Assembly: GCA_034698045.1 (NCBI GenBank)
Contig: JAQGAU010000915.1
Location: forward strand, 1-22,680
Direction of reading: 5' to 3'
Length of the DNA: 22,680 bases
Source: Paramacrobiotus richtersi
Lineage: Eukaryota; Tardigrada; Eutardigrada; Parachela; Macrobiotidae
Both the position numbers and the translations under genes were made by a program. This document shows positions 22,091-22,680 of the stretch, in pieces (positions within the stretch are counted from its first letter, which is position 1; every line of letters begins with the position of its first letter). Below the pieces are notes generated by a model that saw nothing but the letters and a program-made list of their open reading frames with translations, had not been told where the DNA came from and searched no databases.

Positions 22091-22213
22091 GCCTCTAAAC
22101 AATCAGTTTCATCCGGACACTTGCCGGTGCCAAGTTAGTATTTGCGGTTTGGGCCGGACACTAGGCGGGTGCCTCCAAACCAATCAGTTTTACCGGGGCA
22201 CTTCAGTCGGCGC
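22091..22213 (+). repeat. Degenerate tandem repeat, period about 80 bp
   Basis: GCCTCTAAACAATCAGTTT at 22091 is echoed by GCCTCCAAACCAATCAGTTT at 22171, each followed by an ACCGG/TCCGG and CACTT block. A weaker third copy may start near 21987 (GCCTCCCAAAGGGCC). Its extent and function are unknown. Confidence 0.45.
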
Positions 22214-22680
22214 CTTCAGGAAACACCTTTGCCTGTGCCTCACGTTTTTCGGAATCTTCAATCAAAACCGATTCGAAAGCATACTATTCGGCACTATTTT
22301 GCTTTGGAGGGATTCTGTCAACCGCTCCATTTTATTTTGTGTTCTGTTCTTCGGTATTGTTTTGTCAGTCGGCTTGGGCATAAGTCGCGGATTTGTCTGA
22401 ACATTGTTTGGGCCAAAACAACAGAAACGTTATGCGAATATTTGGAGTACCTGACCGATTTCTAATAGGACGAGTTTATACGGAGAAGCGATTCCCTGTT
22501 CTACTCAGTTCGGAGTAAAATCGTCCACTAGGATAATTTACGGTGTCCTTATGCTCATTTCGCCCAGCTCCACGATGTTTGCAGACGACTTTCGGTTTGC
22601 TCGGTTGTTGTTTAATTTTGGACAAACATTCGTCTTGTACGATTACATTTCTAGTTGCGGCAAAGCAGCGAACAATCTTT

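Larger units (their letters stand above)
20421..22680. other. Intergenic DNA, no gene found
   Basis: This stretch lies upstream of the minus-strand four-helix gene and should include its promoter, but I found no clear TATA or initiator. It holds the second copy of the dispersed 42-bp motif and a degenerate tandem repeat near 22091-22213. The two overlapping frames at 22142-22465 lie over that repeat and look spurious. Confidence 0.5.

Noticed and set aside
22142-22465. Two overlapping plus-strand frames of 83 and 107 codons
   Set aside because: They lie over a degenerate tandem repeat, overlap each other and show no domain.

Overview
The window looks like nuclear DNA of an invertebrate animal. 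It has intron-rich protein genes with GT..AG introns, many of them only 57-90 bp long. It also has an animal septin, a TATA plus TCAGT-type core promoter, AATAAA poly(A) signals, a tandem satellite, a tRNA-derived SINE-like copy and small interspersed repeats. Nothing suggests prokaryotic or organellar DNA. The species cannot be named from sequence alone. The arthropod-style initiator fits, but does not prove, an ecdysozoan.

Layout. 1-875: about 3.3 copies of a 257-bp satellite, with an orientation flip near 330/331. 876-6207: mostly gene-poor DNA holding one interspersed repeat (4142-4800, with a doubled 3' end), a tRNA-like SINE or pseudogene (5467-5540) and perhaps a terminal exon of an unknown gene (1806-2033, minus). 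6208-11595 (minus): a complete 11-exon septin gene of the SEPT2/Sep1 type, 365 aa, reconstructed exon by exon with every phase closing. 13440-15168 (plus): a TATA-driven gene for a small secreted peptide precursor, built largely from micro-exons of 6, 9, 3, 9, 12 and 33 nt, all phase 0. 15384-15692: a second copy of the interspersed repeat. 16720-20420 (minus): a three-exon gene for an unrecognised four-helix membrane protein, 229 aa. 20421-22680: no gene found, some degenerate repeats.

The three genes do not form an obvious pathway. The micro-exon gene is the best candidate for something undescribed. It has a signal peptide, a KR dibasic site, micro-exons encoding a short two-cysteine peptide, a GKR amidation/cleavage site and a C-terminal peptide. 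Keeping one 70-nt intron would instead give a cysteine-rich tail. The septin is also odd. It keeps the P-loop, AKxD and septin unique element, but its G3 motif reads HTHG instead of DTPG and the switch-I Thr position is Lys, so it may bind GTP without hydrolysing it. All exon models are by-eye reconstructions and have not been tested against transcripts.
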